In this document: positions 55,679 through 64,000 of the stretch, one piece after another
How the letters are laid out: each line of letters opens with the position of its first letter
Position numbering within the stretch: the first letter of the stretch is position 1
Assembly (NCBI GenBank): GCA_038229135.1
Contig: JBBROS010000016.1
Location: forward strand, 12,735-76,734
Reading direction: 5' to 3'
Length of the DNA stretch: 64,000 nt
From: JBBROS01 sp038229135
GTDB lineage: Bacteria; Pseudomonadota; Alphaproteobacteria; Acetobacterales; Acetobacteraceae
Made by a program: the position numbers and the translations under genes
The notes under the pieces: model-generated
Told to the model about the DNA's origin: nothing
The model's input: only the letters and a program-made list of their open reading frames with translations
The model's database searches: none

Positions 55679-57544
55679 ATGCGCCCACTCGACACCAGCC
55701 CGCCCCTCCTGCGCCCGAGCCGCAGCGGCTTCGCCACGATCCGGTCCTTGCTGCCCTACATCTGGCCGCCCGGCGACACGGTGAGCCATGTGCGCGTGGT
55801 CACGGCCGCCGTGCTTCTCGTGCTCGCCAAGGTCGCGACCGTTTACATCCCGATCGTCTACAGCCAGGCCGTCGATGCGCTCGCGCCGAAGTCGGACGCG
55901 CTCGTGCTGCCGCTCAGCCTCATCGGGGCCTACGTGCTGTTGCGGATCGCGTCGTCGGGCTTTGCCGAGATGCGCGACGCCGTGTTCGCCGCCGTCCAGC
56001 AGCGCACCATCCGGAAGGTCGCGCTGCAGACGTTCAAGCACCTGCATGGCCTGAGCCTGCGGTTCCACCTCGACCGGCAGACGGGCGGCCTGTCGCGGGC
56101 CATCGAGCGCGGCACGGGCGGCGTCGAGAGCGTGCTGCGGCTGGCGGTGTTCAACATCCTGCCGACGCTGTTCGAGGTGCTGCTTGTCACCGGCATCCTG
56201 TGGCACCTGTTCGACTGGCGGTTCGCGGCGGTCACGTTCTCGGCAGTTGTGCTGTATGTGGGGTTCACCTTCGGGTTCACGAATTGGCGGGTGCGGTTCC
56301 GCCGGACGATGAACGAGATGGACAGCGACGCGCAGACCAAGGCGGTCGACAGCCTGCTGAACTTCGAGACGGTGAAGTATTTCAACAACGAGGCGCATGA
56401 GGCGGCGCGGTTCGACGGGGCGCGGGCGCGCTACGAGCGGGCGGCGGTCAAGAGCCAGGTGACGCTCAATATGCTGAACCTGGGCCAGGCGCTGATCATC
56501 GCACTCGGGCTGGGCCTCGTGATGTACATGGCCGCCGCGGGTGTGCGGAACGGGTCGATGTCGGTCGGGCAGTTCGTGCTGGTGAACACGTATCTGATGC
56601 AGCTGTATCAGCCGCTCAACTTCCTGGGCTTCGTCTATCGCGAGATCAAGCAGGGCCTGGTGGACATGGAGCAGCTGTTCCAGCTGTTGGGCGTGAATCA
56701 GGAGGTGGCGGACCGCCCGGGTGCGGTGGCGCTGCCTCCGACGCCGGACGGGCCGGAGGCTGGGACGGTGGCGTTCCGCAACGTGGTGTTCGGCTACAAC
56801 GCGAACCGGACCATCCTGAAGGGGGTGAGCTTCCACGCGGCGGCTGGGTCGAAGCTCGCGATCGTGGGGCCGACGGGGGCGGGGAAGAGCACGATCAGCC
56901 GATTGCTGTTCCGGTTCTACGACGTGAACGAAGGCGCCGTGGAGATCGACGGACAGGACGTGCGCGACCTGACGCAGCAGAGCGTGCGGGCGGCGATCGG
57001 GGTGGTGCCGCAGGACACGGTGCTGTTCAACGACACGATCGCCTACAACATCGCCTACGGGCGGCCCGGGGCGACGCAAGACCAGATCGAGCATGCGGCC
57101 CGGCTGGCGCAGGTGCACGACTTCGTGCTGCGGCTGCCGGAGGGATACGATACGCGGGTGGGCGAGCGCGGGCTGAAGCTGTCGGGGGGCGAGAAGCAAC
57201 GCGTGGCGATCGCCCGGACAATCCTGAAGGATCCGCGCATATTGATCCTGGACGAGGCGACGAGTGCCTTGGACACGCGGACGGAGCGCGAGATCGAGAC
57301 GGCGCTGCGGACGGTGGCGGCAAACCGGACCACGCTGGTGATCGCACACCGGCTGAGCACCGTGGTGGACGCGGACGAGATCCTGGTCTTGCAGGAGGGG
57401 CGGGTGGCCGAGCGGGGCACGCACGGGTCCTTGCTCGCGCAAGGCGGGCTCTATGCCCACATGTGGGCGCTGCAGGCCGAGCAGGCAGCCGAGCAGGAGA
57501 TGGCGCAGGACCCGGCGCCCGCAGCACAGCTCGCGGCGAATTAG
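55679..57544 (+). CDS. Atm1-type ABC exporter (heavy-metal/glutathione-conjugate exporter)
   Basis: A 621-residue full half-transporter: six membrane helices (about 30-330) and a C-terminal ATPase with GPTGAGKST, LSGGEKQRVAIARTILKD and ILILDEATSALD. The membrane domain carries the Atm1/ABCB7 signature AVDSLLNFETVKYFNNEAHE and LNFLGFVYREIKQGLVDMEQ. Bacterial Atm1 exports glutathione persulfide or metal-glutathione conjugates. The ATG at 55679 lies 91 nt from the divergent Nudix start. A small gene follows closely. Confidence 0.93.
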   Translation: MRPLDTSPPLLRPSRSGFATIRSLLPYIWPPGDTVSHVRVVTAAVLLVLAKVATVYIPIVYSQAVDALAPKSDALVLPLSLIGAYVLLRIASSGFAEMRDAVFAAVQQRTIRKVALQTFKHLHGLSLRFHLDRQTGGLSRAIERGTGGVESVLRLAVFNILPTLFEVLLVTGILWHLFDWRFAAVTFSAVVLYVGFTFGFTNWRVRFRRTMNEMDSDAQTKAVDSLLNFETVKYFNNEAHEAARFDGARARYERAAVKSQVTLNMLNLGQALIIALGLGLVMYMAAAGVRNGSMSVGQFVLVNTYLMQLYQPLNFLGFVYREIKQGLVDMEQLFQLLGVNQEVADRPGAVALPPTPDGPEAGTVAFRNVVFGYNANRTILKGVSFHAAAGSKLAIVGPTGAGKSTISRLLFRFYDVNEGAVEIDGQDVRDLTQQSVRAAIGVVPQDTVLFNDTIAYNIAYGRPGATQDQIEHAARLAQVHDFVLRLPEGYDTRVGERGLKLSGGEKQRVAIARTILKDPRILILDEATSALDTRTEREIETALRTVAANRTTLVIAHRLSTVVDADEILVLQEGRVAERGTHGSLLAQGGLYAHMWALQAEQAAEQEMAQDPAPAAQLAAN

Positions 57545-57554
57545 GAGTTAGCGA

Positions 57555-57794
57555 ATGGACCAGCCGCCCCCCGACCTCAGCCACGCCGGCGCCGTGGTGG
57601 ACAAGGCGATCGAATACATGCTCGGGCAGAACCTGCCTCCCATCGCGGTTGCGTCCGCGCTGCTGGGCGGCTCGCTAGGGCTGCTGGCGCGGACGATGGG
57701 GGATGAGGCGATCGTGCAGGTGCTGCAGCGGGCGGTGATGAGCGTGACCTCGGGGGAGCTGCGGTCGGAGTACGGGCCGCCCGACGGGGGGTGA
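57555..57794 (+). CDS. Small hypothetical protein downstream of the Atm1-type exporter
   Basis: A 79-residue protein not recognised. It begins after TAGGAG (spacing 6) 10 nt downstream of the exporter stop, so it is probably in the same operon. It has a central Gly/Ala/Leu-rich segment (PPIAVASALLGGSLGLLART, about residues 28-47) that could be a short membrane or amphipathic helix, flanked by acidic ends. Good ribosome site and codon bias support that it is real. Confidence 0.65.
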   Translation: MDQPPPDLSHAGAVVDKAIEYMLGQNLPPIAVASALLGGSLGLLARTMGDEAIVQVLQRAVMSVTSGELRSEYGPPDGG

Positions 57795-57801
57795 CCCCAA
57801 C

Positions 57802-57893
57802 CGTCATCGCGAGCCGGAGGCGTGGCGATCCAGGTGCGACACAGAGCCGGTTCGGTGGCCCCTGGGTCGCCACGCTTCGCTCGCGAATGACGG
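57802..57893. repeat. Intergenic palindromic repeat, complete copy
   Basis: Left arm 57802-57834 (CGTCATCGCGAGCCGGAGGC onward) and right arm 57861-57893 (CCTGGGTCGCCACGCTTCGC onward) are imperfect inverted copies of about 33 nt around a 26-nt centre. The right arm matches the partial element at 7265-7296. Transcribed, it would form a long hairpin. It lies between convergent genes and could also stop transcription. Confidence 0.8.
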
Positions 57894-58032
57894 GTCCTTT
57901 TCGTTGGTCGGCTTCCGGCGTCGCCGCCGAGGATGGGGCCGCCTTCGCCTCCGCGACGAGGATGGCCAGCTTGCGATGGTCGCCGTAGCCGGCCTTCTTG
58001 AGGTTGTGGTTCGTCAGTCCCTCGCCGAACAC
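57894..58032 (-). pseudogene. Short coding-like remnant abutting the repeat
   Basis: From an ATG at 58032 the minus strand reads a plausible start (FGEGLTNHNLKKAGYGDHRK, then LAILVAEAKAA) with a normal alphaproteobacterial amino-acid make-up. After about 45 residues the frame runs into the palindromic repeat and continues only as repeat-derived sequence. It may be the remains of a gene broken at the repeat, or a young gene whose end is supplied by the repeat. No function is recognised. Confidence 0.35.
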
Positions 58033-58059
58033 GAGGACCGCCTCCGCGTGGCGGTCCTC
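58033..58059 (-). terminator. Candidate terminator hairpin downstream of ppdK
   Basis: A perfect 10-bp stem (GAGGACCGCC with GGCGGTCCTC) and a 7-nt loop lie 20 nt after the ppdK stop codon. No U-tract follows on the minus strand, so it may stabilise the 3' end or aid termination rather than be a classical intrinsic terminator. Confidence 0.45.
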
Positions 58060-58079
58060 GGCAAGGACGATGGTTGGCC

Positions 58080-60761
58080 TCAGGCGGTGCGGTCGACGCC
58101 TATGCCGAGGGCGGCCTGGGCTGCGGCGAGGCGGGCGACCGGCACGCGGTAGGGGCTACAGCTCACGTAGTCGAGGCCGATCTGCTCGCAGAAGGCGATG
58201 CTCGCCGGGTCTCCGCCATGCTCGCCGCAGATCCCCATCTTGAGGGCGTTCTTGGTGCGGCGCCCTTTCTCGGCGGCGATCTTCACCATCTCGCCAACGC
58301 CCTCGAGGTCGATGCTGATGAACGGGTCGCGGGGGAGGATGCCCTGGTTGACGTAGTCCGGCAGGAACCGCCCGGCGTCGTCGCGGGACAGGCCGAACAC
58401 GGTCTGAGTGAGGTCGTTCGTGCCGAAGCTGAAGAAGTCGGCGATCTCGGCGATCTTGTCGGCCACCAGGGCGGCGCGGGGCAGCTCGATCATGGTGCCG
58501 ACCAGGTATTCGATCGTGTGGCCCGCCTCGGCGAACACGGCCTTGGCGATGGCGTCGACCTGGGCGCGGGTGATTTCGAGCTCGCGCCGTGTGGACACCA
58601 GCGGGATCATGATCTCGGGCACCGGTGCCTCGCCGGTCTCCTTGGCGATGGCGATGGCGCCCTCGAAGATGGCACGGGCCTGCATCTCGTAGATTTCGGG
58701 GTATGAGATGCCATGGCGGCAGCCGCGGTGGCCGAGCATGGGGTTGGCCTCGGCCAGGTCGGCGGCGCGGCGGCGGATGCTGTCCATGTCCTGCCCGAGG
58801 GCCTCGGCCACCAGCGCCAGCTCCTCCTCGCGGTGCGGCAGGAACTCGTGCAACGGCGGGTCGAGCAGGCGGATGGTGACGGGCAGGCCCTTCATGATGC
58901 GGAACAGGTCCGTGAAGTCCTGCCGCTGGAACGGCAGCAGCTTGTCGAGCGCGGCGCGGCGGCCGGCCGTGTCATTGGCCATGATCATCTGGCGCACGGC
59001 GCCAATGCGGGACGGGTCGAAGAACATGTGCTCGGTGCGGGACAGGCCGATGCCCTCGGCGCCGAATTTGCGCGCGGTCTCGGCATCGTGCGGGGTTTCC
59101 GCGTTGGTGCGAACGCCGAGGCGGCGGACGCCATCGGCCCAACCCATGAGCGTGCCGAAATCACCCGAGAGGGTCGGCTCGATCATGGCAACCGGGCCCA
59201 CGAACACCTCGCCCGTGGCGCCGTCGAGCGTGATGACCTCGCCGCCGCGGATGGTGGTGCTGCCGACGGAGAGGGTTTGGGCGCCGTAATCCACGGACAC
59301 GCCGCCGGCGCCGGCCACGCAGGGGCGGCCCATGCCGCGGGCGACCACGGCAGCGTGGCTCGTCATGCCGCCGCGGGTGGTGAGGATGCCGCGGGCGGCG
59401 TGCATGCCGTGGATGTCCTCGGGGCTGGTTTCGATGCGCACCAAGATGACGGCCTCGCCCTTGGCGGCGCGACTCTCGGCCTCGTCCGCGCTGAACACGA
59501 CCACGCCGCTGGCGGCCCCGGGGCTCGCGGGTAGGCCGCGGCTGAGCACGGTTCGGGCGGCCTTCGGGTCCAGCGTGGGGTGCAGGAGCTGGTCGAGCGA
59601 GGCCGGCGCCACGCGCTTGATGGCCTCCGTGCGATCGATCAGCCCGGCATTGGCCATCTCGACGGCGATGCGCAGGCTGGCGGCCGCCGTGCGTTTCCCG
59701 TTGCGGGTCTGCAGCATATACAGCTTGTTCTGCTGCACGGTGAACTCGATGTCCTGCATGTCGAGGTAGTGCCGCTCGAGCGTTTCGCGCACGGCCACCA
59801 GGTCGGCGTAGGCGCTGGGCAGCGCCTCCTCCATGCTGACCTCGCCGGGGTTCGAGCGGAGCTTGCTGAGGGGTTGCGGCGTGCGAATGCCGGCGACCAC
59901 ATCCTCGCCCTGCGCGTTCACCAGGAACTCGCCGTAAAAGATGTTCTCGCCGGTGCTCGGGTCCCGAGTGAAGCACACGCCGGTGGCGCAATCCGCCCCC
60001 ATGTTGCCGAACACCATGGCCTGGACGTTGACGGCCGTGCCCCAGCTGGCCGGGATCTCATGGAGGCGGCGGTACGTGTTGGCGCGCGGGTTCATCCAGG
60101 AGCCGAACACGGCCCCGATGGCGCCCCAGAGCTGCTCGTGCGGGTCCATGGGGAAGGGGCTGCCGCGCTCCTGCTGCACCATGGCCTTGTATTCGGTCAC
60201 CACGCGCTGCCAGTCGGCGGGGCTCAGCGCCGTGTCCTCGATGACCCCGGCGTCGAGCTTCGCCTGCTCGATGATCTCCTCGAAGCGGTGGTGGTCGACC
60301 CCGAGCACGACAGAGCCGTACATCTGGATGAAGCGGCGGTAGCTATCCCAGGCGAAGCGGGAGTCGCCGCTGGCGGCCTCGAGGCCGCGGACGGTCTCGT
60401 CGTTGAGGCCGAGGTTGAGCACCGTGTCCATCATGCCGGGCATGGACACGCGGGCGCCGGAGCGGACGGATACGAGGAGGGGCTTGGTGGCGTCCCCGAA
60501 ACGGAGGCCGACGGCTTCCTCGATGAGGGCGAGGGCGGCAGCGACCTGCGCGTTGAGCTCACCGGGGTAGCGGCGATCGTTGTCGTAATAGGCGGTGCAG
60601 AGCTCGGTGGTGATGGTGAAGCCGGGCGGGACGGGGAGGCCGATGCTGGCCATCTCGGCGAGGTTGGCGCCCTTGCCGCCGAGGAGGTTGCGCATGTCGG
60701 CGCGGCCCTCGTTGTGCCCGGCGCCGAAGCTGTAGACCCACTTGGTGAGCGTCTGCGACAT
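58080..60761 (-). CDS. ppdK: Pyruvate, phosphate dikinase
   Basis: PpdK interconverts pyruvate, ATP and phosphate with phosphoenolpyruvate, AMP and pyrophosphate. The 893-residue protein has the N-terminal ATP-grasp domain (GGKGANLAEMASIGLPVPPG), the swivelling phosphohistidine domain with TTRGGMTSHAAVVARGMGRP (catalytic His), and the PEP-binding barrel with GTNDLTQTVFGLSRDD and GICGEHGGDP. The length is usual for bacterial PPDK. The ATG at 60761 gives the typical start (SQTLTKWVYSFGAGHNEG). It lies 7 nt after the glyS stop, the glyQS-ppdK order of many alphaproteobacteria. Confidence 0.96.
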   Translation of the reverse strand: MSQTLTKWVYSFGAGHNEGRADMRNLLGGKGANLAEMASIGLPVPPGFTITTELCTAYYDNDRRYPGELNAQVAAALALIEEAVGLRFGDATKPLLVSVRSGARVSMPGMMDTVLNLGLNDETVRGLEAASGDSRFAWDSYRRFIQMYGSVVLGVDHHRFEEIIEQAKLDAGVIEDTALSPADWQRVVTEYKAMVQQERGSPFPMDPHEQLWGAIGAVFGSWMNPRANTYRRLHEIPASWGTAVNVQAMVFGNMGADCATGVCFTRDPSTGENIFYGEFLVNAQGEDVVAGIRTPQPLSKLRSNPGEVSMEEALPSAYADLVAVRETLERHYLDMQDIEFTVQQNKLYMLQTRNGKRTAAASLRIAVEMANAGLIDRTEAIKRVAPASLDQLLHPTLDPKAARTVLSRGLPASPGAASGVVVFSADEAESRAAKGEAVILVRIETSPEDIHGMHAARGILTTRGGMTSHAAVVARGMGRPCVAGAGGVSVDYGAQTLSVGSTTIRGGEVITLDGATGEVFVGPVAMIEPTLSGDFGTLMGWADGVRRLGVRTNAETPHDAETARKFGAEGIGLSRTEHMFFDPSRIGAVRQMIMANDTAGRRAALDKLLPFQRQDFTDLFRIMKGLPVTIRLLDPPLHEFLPHREEELALVAEALGQDMDSIRRRAADLAEANPMLGHRGCRHGISYPEIYEMQARAIFEGAIAIAKETGEAPVPEIMIPLVSTRRELEITRAQVDAIAKAVFAEAGHTIEYLVGTMIELPRAALVADKIAEIADFFSFGTNDLTQTVFGLSRDDAGRFLPDYVNQGILPRDPFISIDLEGVGEMVKIAAEKGRRTKNALKMGICGEHGGDPASIAFCEQIGLDYVSCSPYRVPVARLAAAQAALGIGVDRTA

Positions 60762-60768
60762 GAGTGGT

Positions 60769-62810
60769 TCAGCCTTCGATGCGAGAGAAGTCCGCCGCAA
60801 GTGCCATGGCTGAGCCTACGCGCGCAAGCAGGCGCAGGCGGTTCTGGCGGCGGGCGGGGTCGGGGTCGTTGATCGTCACGGTCTCGAACAACGCGTCGAG
60901 CGCCGGGCGGAGTTGCGCGAGGCTGCGCATGGCCACTTCGAACCGCTCGCCGGCGATGGCCTGCTCGACCTGCGGCAGGGTGGTGTCGAGGGCGGCGGCG
61001 AGGGCCCGTTCGGCGAATTCCGTCAGGAGCGCCGGGTCGATGGGTCCCGTGTGGGGGCCGTCCTTCTTGTCCTCGATGCGGAGGATGTTCGCGGCGCGGC
61101 GGCCGCCTGCGAGGAGGTCGGCGCCGTCGGGCGTGGCCAGGAAGGCGGCGACGGCGTCCGTGCGGGCCAGCAAGCGGACGAGGTCGTCGTCGGCACCGGC
61201 GGCAAACACGGCGGCGAGCACGTCGTGGCGGGCGCCCTCGGCGCGGAGCTGGATGCGGAGGCGGTCGGCGATGAAGGCCAGGAGGTCCGCCACCGGGGCC
61301 GGGGCGGGGAGATGCGGCACCGCGCCCAAGGCCGGTGAGAGAGGGACCCGCAGCGCGTTCTCGCGGACGAGGCGGATGACGCCAAGGGCGGCGCGGCGGA
61401 GCGCGAATGGGTCGCCGGAGCCGGTCGGCAGTTCACCCACCGCGAAGAAGGCGGCGAGCTGGTCCATCTTGTCGGCGAGGGCCACGGCGACGGCGACGGG
61501 AGCGGTGGGCACCGGTCCGAGGGGCCGCGGGGTGCATAATGCTGGGCGATGGCATGGCTGACGTCCGGTGCCTCGCCGTCATGCACCGCGTAGTAGCCGC
61601 CCATGATGCCCTGCAGCTCGGGGAACTCGCCGACCATGCCGGTGGTGAGGTCCGCCTTGCAGAGGCGGGCGGCGCGGGCGGCGAGGGCCGGGTCGGCGCC
61701 GACGAGGGGGGCCAGGTGGTGGGCGAGGGCCTCGAGCCGTTTCACGCGGGCGGCCTGGGTGCCGAGCTTCGCGTGGAACACGATGCCCTCGAGGGCGGGC
61801 AGGCGGTCCTCGAGCCGGGTCTGGCGGTCGAGGTCCCAGAAATGGCGGGCGTCGCTGAACCGGGCGCGGAGCACGCGCTCGTTGCCGGCGACGATGGCCG
61901 CGCCTCCGTCGGTGGCTTCGATGTTGGCGACGAAGGCGAAGCGGTCGGCGGCGGTGCCGTCCGGGTTGCGGAGCGCCATGTAGCGCTGGTTCACGCGCAT
62001 GCTGAGCTGCATGACCTCGGACGGCAGGTCCATGTAGGCCGCGTCAATGTGGCCGAGCATGGGGACGGGCCATTCGACGAGGCCCGTGATCTCGTCGACG
62101 AGGCCCTCGTCCGGCACGATGTGGAGTTGCGCCTCGGCCGCAAGGCGCTCGAGCCCGGCCACGATGCGGGAGCGGCGTTCGGCGGGGTCGGCGATCACGC
62201 GCCGGGCGAGCAGTCCCTCGCGCCAAGCCCCGAGGGTGGGGGCAGGGAAGGCACCGGGGGCGTGGAAGCGGTGGCCTTCGGTTTCGATGCCGCTGGCCAG
62301 GCCGTGGCCGTCATCCTCGGCGTCGGCCAGGGCGAAGGGCACGAGCTCGCCATCGAGCGTGCAAAGGATGCGGCGGAGCGGGCGGACCCAGACGAGGGCG
62401 GAGGTGCCCCAGCGCATGCTCTTGGGCCATGGGAAACGGCGGACGAGGGCGGGCACGGACTGAGCGACGAGGGTGGCAGCCCCGATGCCCGGTTTCTCGC
62501 GGATGAGCACGAGCTGGCCGCCTTCGTCCGTGAGCTGGTCGCGGGTGGCGCCGTGCTTGCGCAGGAAGCCCTCGAGCGCCTGGGGCGGGGCGCCGGCGCG
62601 GGGGCCGCGCTCGCTGGTGCGGGTGGCCGGGACCTCGGGGGCGAGGGTGGCGGCATAGGCGATGCGGCGCGGGCCGTGGAAGGTCTGCACGGCAGAGGGC
62701 GCGAGCGGGGCCAGTGCATCGCCGAGCAGCCGCGCGAGGTCCGCTGCCGCCCGAGGCTGCATGCGGGCGGGGATGTCTTCGCTGAAAAGTTCGAGGAAGA
62801 GGGCGGGCAT
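60769..62810 (-). CDS. glyS: Glycyl-tRNA synthetase beta subunit GlyS, interrupted by an apparent one-base frameshift
   Basis: GlyS is the large subunit of the alpha2beta2 glycyl-tRNA synthetase. The N-terminal 430 residues (ALFLELFSEDIPARMQPRAA, VNQRYMAL, GIMGGYYAVHDGE) are read from the ATG at 62810. At about 61511-61515, after HYAPRGPSDR, the frame is lost. The conserved continuation (PTAPVAVAVALADKMDQL, then DPFALRRAALGVIRLVRENA) is in the next frame to 60769. One missing base, a G in the run read GGACCGGTG, accounts for it. Together the parts make about 680 residues, the normal length. Because the enzyme is essential, a sequencing error or translational frameshift is more likely than gene loss. 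Confidence 0.88.
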
Positions 62811-63202
62811 CAGTAGGGCACTGCCGGTATGTCGGTCTGGGCGAAGTCGTTGCCCTTGTAGAGCAGCGGCTGACCGATGTGCTTGGCGAGAGCATAGGCC
62901 ATGCAGTCGCCATAGTTGAGGCGGGCCGGGTGGCGACCTTTGCCATATTGCCTGAAGGCTTGGAGCGCGATCGTGGCCATTTCTGCGTTGAACGGCACAA
63001 TCTCGATCGAGTATTTCGCCCGGAGACGCTCGAGCTCACCGGAGGCCGCGGCAAACCCGCGACTCTCGACCACCATGGTCGTCTCAAGCCAGTTCGGGGC
63101 GGATATTTTTCTGTCGCGGTCCCTAACTAGTGCCCGGGCGATCACGGCATAATCAGCCTCCCGCGTAAACACGGAGATCAAGGCAGACGTGTCGATGATC
63201 AA
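62810..63202 (-). CDS. vapC: Type II toxin VapC, PIN-domain ribonuclease
   Basis: A 130-residue PIN-domain protein. All expected acidic residues are present: Asp4 in IIDTSAL, Glu40 in NWLETTMV, Asp99 in LNYGDCMAYALAK and Asp119 in LLYKGNDFAQTDI, so the nuclease should be active. VapC toxins cut specific tRNAs or rRNA. The start is inferred as TTG at 63202, overlapping the vapB stop as TTGA; no ATG fits. Its stop overlaps the glyS start codon by one base (TGATG). The pair is therefore embedded and coupled within the glyQ-glyS operon. Confidence 0.9.
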   Translation of the reverse strand: MIIDTSALISVFTREADYAVIARALVRDRDRKISAPNWLETTMVVESRGFAAASGELERLRAKYSIEIVPFNAEMATIALQAFRQYGKGRHPARLNYGDCMAYALAKHIGQPLLYKGNDFAQTDIPAVPY

Positions 63203-63447
63203 TTCGGCAAGCCATTCTCGTCGTAGAGCCAGTCGTGATCCGAGGATGGCGGATCGTTGCCGAACAGTGCTCGGAAGGCGCGGGTGTCGAGGTCCAACCG
63301 CTCGAACTCCCGTTGCTGGCGGAGCTCTTCGGAGACGGTGATGCGCAGCAACCGCGCCATCTCGACCTCCGGAGTCGAGCTGCGCCGAACGGCCAACTCG
63401 GCCACTAGGGCGAACGTCTCGTCGTCGAGGGTGAACTGGTTTCCCAT
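63199..63447 (-). CDS. vapB: Type II antitoxin VapB
   Basis: An 82-residue antitoxin of the Rv0623-like VapB family. The N-terminal half (GNQFTLDDETFALVAELAVR) is the likely ribbon-helix-type DNA-binding and dimer part. The C-terminal half (EFERLDLDTRAFRALFG, then DHDWLYDENGLPN) is the acidic toxin-neutralising tail. It begins 9 nt after the glyQ stop and overlaps vapC by 4 nt. Any autoregulation would have to act on a promoter inside or before glyQ, as no separate promoter space exists. Confidence 0.85.
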   Translation of the reverse strand: MGNQFTLDDETFALVAELAVRRSSTPEVEMARLLRITVSEELRQQREFERLDLDTRAFRALFGNDPPSSDHDWLYDENGLPN

Positions 63448-63456
63448 GGTGCAAAT

Positions 63457-64000
63457 CTACGCTGCGGCCGCCGGGGCAGCAACGGCGTCCTCGCCCGCGA
63501 GCCAGCCTTCGCAGCAGCCGCGGGCCAGGGTTCGCACGCGGCCGATGTAGCTTGCGCGTTCGGCCACCGAGATCACGCCGCGTGCGTCCAGCAGGTTGAA
63601 CAGGTGGCTCGCCTTGATGCACTGGTCGTAGGCGGGCAGTGGCAGGCGAGCTTCCAGCAGGTCGGCGCACTCGGCCTCGGCGTCGGCGAAGTGCCGGGCC
63701 AGGCGCTCGGTGTTGGCCGCCTCGAAGCTGTAGCGGCTGTATTCGCGCTCGTTGCGGAGGAACACGTCCCCGTACGTCACACCGGCGCCGTTGAAGTCCA
63801 GGTCGTAGACGTTCTCCACGCCCTGCACGTACATGGCGAGGCGCTCGAGCCCGTAGGTGAACTCGGCGCTCGGCAGCGCCACCGGGATGCCGCCCACCTG
63901 CTGGAAGTAGGTGAACTGCGTCACCTCCATGCCGTCGCACCACACTTCCCAGCCCAGGCCCCATGCGCCAATGGTGGGGTTCTCCCAATCGTCCTCCACG
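63457..64000 (-). CDS. glyQ: Glycyl-tRNA synthetase alpha subunit GlyQ (5' part beyond window)
   Basis: The catalytic subunit of alpha2beta2 glycyl-tRNA synthetase. The last 180 residues are present, beginning in the conserved VEDDWENPTIGAWGLGWEVW and MEVTQFTYFQQVGG segments that form the active site with Gly-adenylate. GLERLAMYVQGVENVYDL and FLRNEREYSRYSFEAA follow. The C-terminus ends in an Ala-rich tail (AVAAPAAAA) longer than usual. The start codon is outside the window. Confidence 0.95.
   Translation of the reverse strand, partial: VEDDWENPTIGAWGLGWEVWCDGMEVTQFTYFQQVGGIPVALPSAEFTYGLERLAMYVQGVENVYDLDFNGAGVTYGDVFLRNEREYSRYSFEAANTERLARHFADAEAECADLLEARLPLPAYDQCIKASHLFNLLDARGVISVAERASYIGRVRTLARGCCEGWLAGEDAVAAPAAAA

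Overview
The window is very GC-rich, gene-dense chromosomal DNA of an alphaproteobacterium, most likely Rhodospirillales (Acetobacteraceae-like). The basis is the gene order ppiD-trpEGDC-moaC next to tpiA, the order CBP3 chaperone-DUF177-rpmF-plsX-fabH-ihfA-merR, and a PhyR/NepR/EcfG general stress response locus; the taxon is inferred. No rRNA, tRNA, CRISPR array, prophage or intact insertion sequence was seen. Genes are packed into operons in which 4-nt stop/start overlaps (ATGA, sometimes TTGA) or 1-nt overlaps (TGATG) are the rule.

Layout. 1-6225 (minus): ppiD-trpE-trpG-trpD-trpC-moaC (moaC cut by the window edge), divergent from tpiA (6347-7078). 7079-7575: a frameshifted remnant of an AAA ATPase gene abutting an intergenic palindromic repeat. 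7576-13209: a tartrate/D-malate-type dehydrogenase, a divergent dipeptide-type ABC importer without ATPases, and a zinc alcohol dehydrogenase. 13261-13563: a small HTH-like gene behind an AT-rich promoter. 13694-30067 (minus): a seven-gene trehalose/alpha-glucan operon, glgE-treS::mak-glgB-treZ-malQ-treY-otsA, with every junction overlapping by 4 nt. 30150-33573: the general stress response locus: phyR (same strand as and directly upstream of glgE), two EcfG-like sigma factors, nepR and a HisKA_2 sensor kinase. 33634-38094: M20 amidohydrolase and cydDC. 38145-41893 (minus): livHMGF without a binding protein. 42027-45685: ribE-ribB-ribH-nusB-thiL; bamE is convergent. 46351-50686: CBP3 chaperone, DUF177, rpmF, plsX, fabH, ihfA, merR. 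50775-54810: alkaline phosphatase, a CPFC-motif secreted protein and a two-gene ABC system. 54814-57794: Nudix hydrolase, Atm1-type exporter, small protein. 57802-57893: second copy of the palindromic repeat. 58080-64000 (minus): glyQ-vapB-vapC-glyS-ppdK.

How it fits together. The stress regulator PhyR sits directly upstream of an operon that can make, interconvert and polymerise trehalose, maltose, maltose-1-phosphate and branched alpha-glucan, which suggests a stress-controlled osmolyte/reserve module. The most unusual arrangement is a complete VapBC toxin-antitoxin pair inserted between the two glycyl-tRNA synthetase subunit genes. The toxin stop codon overlaps the glyS start codon, and glyS itself carries an apparent one-base frameshift.
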